Assembly: GCA_029255685.2 (NCBI GenBank)
Contig: CM055313.2
Coordinates: 77,850,641 to 77,914,640, forward strand
Origin: Silene conica
Lineage: Eukaryota > Streptophyta > Magnoliopsida > Caryophyllales > Caryophyllaceae
Direction: 5' to 3'
Length of the DNA stretch: 64,000 bases
The notes under the pieces are model-generated. The model did not search any database, was not told the DNA's origin, and was given only the letters and a program-made list of their open reading frames with translations. Shown here piece by piece: positions 60,063-64,000 of the stretch. How positions within the stretch are numbered: position 1 is the first letter of the stretch; each line of letters opens with the position of its first letter. Made by a program: the position numbers and the translations under genes.

Positions 60063-60985
60063 GGATCATATCCACATGGAGACGGATATATGTTCTAATT
60101 GTTAATTCAAAGTCTGACAAAATAACCAAAAAAGGGGGTTATTTGGGTTTTATATCTAAACTACGAGTAGTGAAGGAAACTGAAGTATAAGAAAAACATA
60201 AAGGAGACGAGTATAAAAATATGAGGGAGAGAACTAGGACAGCCGGTTCACCAATGAAAGCATAACAGCTAAAGTCTAGGTCGCAGATCGGTCGCAAATG
60301 AAAGTCTAAGGGGTAGTGAAAAGGTCCTTTCGGATCGCTATTCTCCCTAAAATGCTTCTAGCGAGCTCTCGCAACTTACGAGGGCACTCTAATGTTTATG
60401 ACAGGTCTAGCCCTCGCCAGTCTTTCGATCTTAGGTCGGGGTTTACCATACAATTAATTAGCTAACTCGACTTAACCAATTAAAACAAATAAAATGTCCT
60501 AATTAACAACAAAGACAATCGGCTATTAACCGATCTAACCTAATCAAGAAACGTCACAATTTCATCGGATCCTCTATATCCTAGTCAAGGGAATTAGTTA
60601 CGCATGACGGAAATAGCGATTGAAACAAAAGAAATAACTAAAGGAAAATTCATGATCGCGAGAAAAATAGAAAATAACGTAATGCAAGAGGAAGAAATGA
60701 GTAAAGAAAAGACAAGAGTAAAAGGAAGGAAATAAACAAAATTACCAATAATCCAAAAGTGTTGAGTACAGGATTCCGGAAACCTAGATCTCAAAAGTTG
60801 AAGAAAAGTGTTTACGTTGAATAAAAAAAAAGTAATTAAGTTCTATGCAATGAGAGATTAAGATAAAAGAAAAAAAAAAGGTAAGATACAAAGTCTGCTT
60901 GTCTACTCTTAAATCTCGAAAATCAGAAAAGTCTAACGCTTAACCTAATGGGCTTAATTAGAACAAGCCTCATAAATCACAAACA

Positions 60986-61170
60986 GGTCGATCGACAGAA
61001 TTCTGGTCGATCGAATTAATTGGAGAACAGCTTTGGTCGATCGACTTAAAATCTGATCGATCGAATTTTCCGTGAAGATCGTTGGTCGATCGACCGATAT
61101 TCTGGTCGATCGAATTATTTCTCGGCTTGTTCTGGTCGATCGACCGAATGATAGTTCGATCGAATTATTT
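60986..61170. repeat. GGTCGATCGACC minisatellite inside the solo LTR
   Basis: Palindromic 'ggtcgatcga(c/a)' cores occur about eight times, alternating with 'ctggtcgatcgaatt'. The higher-order unit of about 50-60 bp is repeated roughly three and a half times. Every core is self-complementary. Confidence 0.85.
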
Positions 61171-61490
61171 TGCAGCTTGCTTGACTTAAAGGACTTCAAC
61201 TAAGGCTTCCAATTTGACTTCACGCACCCCAAGATGACATGATGCGAGTTCCTGTTCTCCTGACCTCCTAAGCAAAGCTTAGAAAACGGTTTTAGGCTCT
61301 ATTTCCATACCTCTGAGTACATTCCTACAATCGATACAAGAAATCTCAAAGTATGCAATTCGGGGCATAGACATAGTAAATGACTACGAATAATGCAAGA
61401 AAATGGAGTCTAAAAAGACTATAAGAATGACACGCATCAATACACAAGACTGATGACCGAACAACGGAAATTCAAACAAAACACATACAT

Positions 61491-62914
61491 AAGGGTCCTT
61501 TGGCTACACACTAATCAATACATGAACTTAAATTTATGTGAATTGCAAAATGGATATGTTGTTTGGTTACCCCAATTCACATGAATTAGTAGTTTTCATG
61601 AATTTTAATTTATCTATAATAGAAGAAGTTGCTTACCTAGTCCTCTCGTAGATAAGTGGGGATGATTACATGAATTGGACCTCCTTCACAACAACAAAAC
61701 AATATTTTACAATTCACATGAATTCTAAATTCATGTGTTGTATGATTTTTTAGGCAAATTTTTACCAAAACGGTGTTAGAAACGGAATTATTTAACAAAA
61801 TGAGTTACTTTTGAAACTAATTATCAAATATGGGTCTACGTCATCAATTCCGATTTTTTTTATTCTTTTTTCTGAAATTTAGTACTTGTTGCTGTCCGGG
61901 ACGGCGACAAGTTGCTTCTATTTTCATTGCTTTGACAAGCTACCTTCGTCAAGTCCGTTCTCCTTACTCCGATCACCAAATAATGAAATACGACCACCAT
62001 TTTCTTCCTCTCACTTCCCTTATCGTATTCACATGGTTTTTTAGTTATTTGCTGCATGGTTTGCGCAAAAAGGAACCGTAATATCGCCGTTCACCAACAA
62101 TTTCGGTTTTGAACAGTGCATCTCCTATGTTTTTCTGCCTCTCCTTTGTTTCATCCCTCCTCTCTTTCTATTTTCTTCCACCACTGCCTAACGATGACTT
62201 CTTCAACCGGCATATACAACATTTCATATTAATACCTGATGAAAACAAAGTATATTAAAAATACATAATTGACTCGACATTATTTGATACTATAATTAAA
62301 TTACATTTGAAACAATCCTAATGTTTCGATCTAATGCGACATTATCACCCTTCCGCACGCCAAATTCCCCTGCATCTTCAACATTTTACCTATCATGGTA
62401 ATCACTTTGTATCTTCCTTGTAACCCTCCTAGATTATACTTCCCAATAATTCCCCCTAATCAGTTCGCTAGATCAACCAAAGCTAACAACAATTCCTCTG
62501 TGTATCATCGGGTATTTTCGAAACCGAAATTATTGGTGAACGACGATATTACGGCTCATATTTTGCTTCAAACCATTGAGCAAATAACTCAAACAACCAT
62601 GTGAATACCATAAAGGAAGTGAGAGGAAGAAAATAGTGACCGTATTTCACTATTTGGTGGTCAGAGTAAAGAGAACGGAGTTGACGAAGGTAGCTTGTCA
62701 AAGCTATGAAAATGGGAGCAACTTGTCGCTGTCCCGGACAGCAACAAGTACTAAATTCCAGAAAAAAAGAATAAAAAAAATAGGAACTGATGACGTACAC
62801 TCATTTTTTGTAATTAGTTTCAAAAGAACCGAATTTTGATAAATATTTTGATTTTCGACACCATCTAAGCAAAAACTTCATACAAATTTCTATATGCAAC
62901 CAAACGACCCCTTA
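61491..62914. mobile_element. MITE of the 32172 family, split by a large inverted-repeat element
   Basis: The left end 'aagggtcctttggcta' and right end 'aaccaaacgacccctt' match those of the MITE at 32172-32481, as does the interior up to about 61765 ('aattcacatgaatt', 'gcttacctag'). The last 50 bases of the MITE resume after 62862. Confidence 0.75.
61772..62862. mobile_element. Non-autonomous element with long (about 340 bp) inverted repeats
   Basis: The left arm 61772-62113 and right arm 62518-62862 are inverted copies that align almost end to end with scattered differences; a block around 'cttgttgctgtccggga' is nearly perfect. Ends start GGTGT. The central 400 bp is unique and has no recognisable coding content. 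Long inverted arms are typical of Mutator-like elements. Degenerate 'taggcaaat' and 'taagcaaaa' at the two flanks could be an old 9-bp target-site duplication. No transposase is present. Confidence 0.75.
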
Positions 62915-63053
62915 AAATCACTCCCATTTCTTTGTCATTTGCATCATCAATTAATTTACACTTGATTTTACGTCATTACAACCAAAATCACTCCCATTTC
63001 TTTGTCATTTGCATCATCAATTAATTTACACTTGATTTTACGTCATTACAACC
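62914..63053. repeat. 70-bp tandem duplication
   Basis: Units 62914-62983 and 62984-63053 abut, with no internal difference seen. It starts at the last base of the MITE and ends about 235 bp beyond the stop codon of the QRT3-like gene, so it could lie in that gene's 3' flank. Confidence 0.95.
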
Positions 63054-63287
63054 GAAACAAAAGAGTCCGGACGGAACACGAAAATGAGATTGGAAATCCG
63101 GACATTGAACAGAAACGCTTTTTGAAAGCCTAATGGAGTAATGGTCATATATCAACCATTTTTCCACCCAATACATTTGACATTAATTAATAATGATCCA
63201 TTAATCACTATAATCACCTAACATACCCACTAATCAACAACCCAAGACGACTAATCTCATCGCCGTAAACACAATCACCTTCTTAAA

Positions 63288-64000
63288 TCAGTTTGATCCT
63301 TGCTCAACTGTGACGTAAACGCTCGTAGGAGCGACTATATTGGACTTGATTACCACTCGATTATCAGACACATTCCGCAATGCATAACTAGGAAAAGAAT
63401 TCCCGCTCGTGCTTAAGGTATACTGAACATGCTTAATGAGGTTGGGAAACAGCAGAACCCTGTTGAAATCTGCTGTCCAGGATGCTGCATTGCCCTCAAC
63501 TGCTGCACGAGCAATGGTCGACTTTAGGTTCATTCCGTTTGCACTGTTTCTATCAACCACGACCTGATCAACATTCCCGAAAGACCCATCTAATTGAACA
63601 ATGTCGATTCCTTTGCCAGATCCCGAGAATAAGTTATCAACGATATTTACTCCGTTAGCAATACCCTTTATCGACTTGAATTGAATGAACGCGTCTCCTA
63701 GGAAAAAGTTGTTAGAAATCACGAGTTGGAAAGGATCTTCTACCACAATTCCCGTGTAATCTAAGTACGAATTTACAATCCGAGTTTGAGTTAATCCTGG
63801 CAACTTCAAATATATGCCAGTGCCACCGAAACCATAAGCTTTATTGTAACAATGCACACCTGATAACAGGTTAGCTTGCCCTGAAACCAGTATTCCAATT
63901 TGCGCTGAAAAAATCACCACATCAGTAACAACATTATCGTTACCATTAAGAACAATTCCTGTTCCATTGAATCTCCTTTCTCCGGGATCACTCCCGGCAG
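63288..64000 (-). CDS. QRT3: QRT3-like polygalacturonase, C-terminal part (runs off the window)
   Basis: The minus-strand frame is open from the window edge (64000) to a TGA at 63288-63290, about 237 codons. Translation reads 'GSDPGERRFNGTGI', 'GNDNVVTD', 'IGILVSGQANLLSGVHCYNK', 'GTGIYLKLPG', 'DNLFSGSGKGIDIVQLDG' and a C-terminal 'VYVTVEQGSN'. This is the right-handed beta-helix of the pectate-lyase-3 / QUARTET3 family. The Arabidopsis relative is a secreted enzyme that degrades pectin of the pollen mother cell wall so that tetrads separate. No stop, frameshift or intron is visible in this part. The N-terminus, signal peptide and start lie outside the window. Assignment to QRT3 itself rather than a close paralogue is likely but not certain. 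Confidence 0.85.
   Translation of the reverse strand, partial: AGSDPGERRFNGTGIVLNGNDNVVTDVVIFSAQIGILVSGQANLLSGVHCYNKAYGFGGTGIYLKLPGLTQTRIVNSYLDYTGIVVEDPFQLVISNNFFLGDAFIQFKSIKGIANGVNIVDNLFSGSGKGIDIVQLDGSFGNVDQVVVDRNSANGMNLKSTIARAAVEGNAASWTADFNRVLLFPNLIKHVQYTLSTSGNSFPSYALRNVSDNRVVIKSNIVAPTSVYVTVEQGSN

Larger units (their letters stand above)
54847..61439 (-). mobile_element. Ty3/gypsy-type solo LTR split by a Copia element
   Basis: The two pieces, 54847-54917 and 60068-61439, together form about 1443 bp that starts TG and ends CA. It is flanked by perfect ATACA duplications (54842-54846 and 61440-61444). Read on the minus strand the 3' end carries 'ctccatgtggatatgatccc', the same layout as the LTR at 35654. 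No internal region or second LTR is present, so it is a solo LTR left by LTR-LTR recombination. The Copia element entered it later, as shown by the nested GGATC duplication. Confidence 0.85.

Noticed and set aside
60986..61170. CRISPR-like array
   Set aside because: Plant nuclear context, spacer lengths are irregular, and the repeats are internal to an LTR with a clear target-site duplication.

Overview
This is plant nuclear DNA, almost certainly from a eudicot. The evidence is intron-rich plant genes (an RNA polymerase II CTD phosphatase of the CPL3 type, a PIP2 aquaporin and a QRT3-like polygalacturonase), a Sirevirus-type Copia element primed by initiator tRNA-Met, Helitrons, a MuDR-like transposase gene and very AT-rich spacers. 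The aquaporin aligns with a constant +3 offset to spinach PIP2;1 numbering at every site checked, which fits Caryophyllales, but the species cannot be named from the sequence alone.

Layout. 1-3.3 kb: a LINE on the minus strand, cut by an LTR whose 3' end lies at 259. 3.4-8.5 kb: AT-rich DNA with three minus-strand Helitron candidates, a 682-bp tandem duplication with no difference seen between units, and an older tandem duplication of about 400 bp. 8.7-15.8 kb: a LINE fragment, MITEs and Helitron-like repeats around two broken host gene fragments (a feruloyl-CoA 6'-hydroxylase-like dioxygenase end and a ubiquitin-conjugating E2 end), then a plus-strand Helitron. 16.4-23.0 kb: intact CPL3-like gene, plus strand, 12 coding exons, 1177 aa. 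23.0-27.0 kb: spacer between convergent genes. 27.0-30.6 kb: intact PIP2 aquaporin, minus strand, 4 exons, 289 aa. 30.6-35.3 kb: spacer with MITEs. 35.3-51.6 kb: a nested stack made of 193-bp tandem repeats, a Ty3-type LTR, a very young 10,965-bp Sirevirus inserted in that LTR (TSD GACCC, about two LTR mismatches in 1354 bp) and a damaged MuDR-like transposase gene. 51.6-54.8 kb: two non-autonomous DNA elements. 54.8-61.4 kb: a Ty3-type solo LTR (TSD ATACA) split by an older Copia element (TSD GGATC). 61.5-63.1 kb: a MITE split by a large inverted-repeat element, then a 70-bp tandem duplication. 63.3-64 kb: the 3' end of a QRT3-like gene that runs out of the window.

Only three host genes look functional. 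They are unrelated in role (transcription control, water transport, pollen cell wall) and show no sign of working together. The rest is a layered record of transposition in which insertion order can be read from target-site duplications. The most unusual items are the extra 685-codon ORF between pol and the 3' LTR of the Sirevirus, the family of short Helitrons sharing a 5' end, the two host gene fragments lying side by side among Helitron-like repeats, and the inverted-repeat element nested in a MITE.
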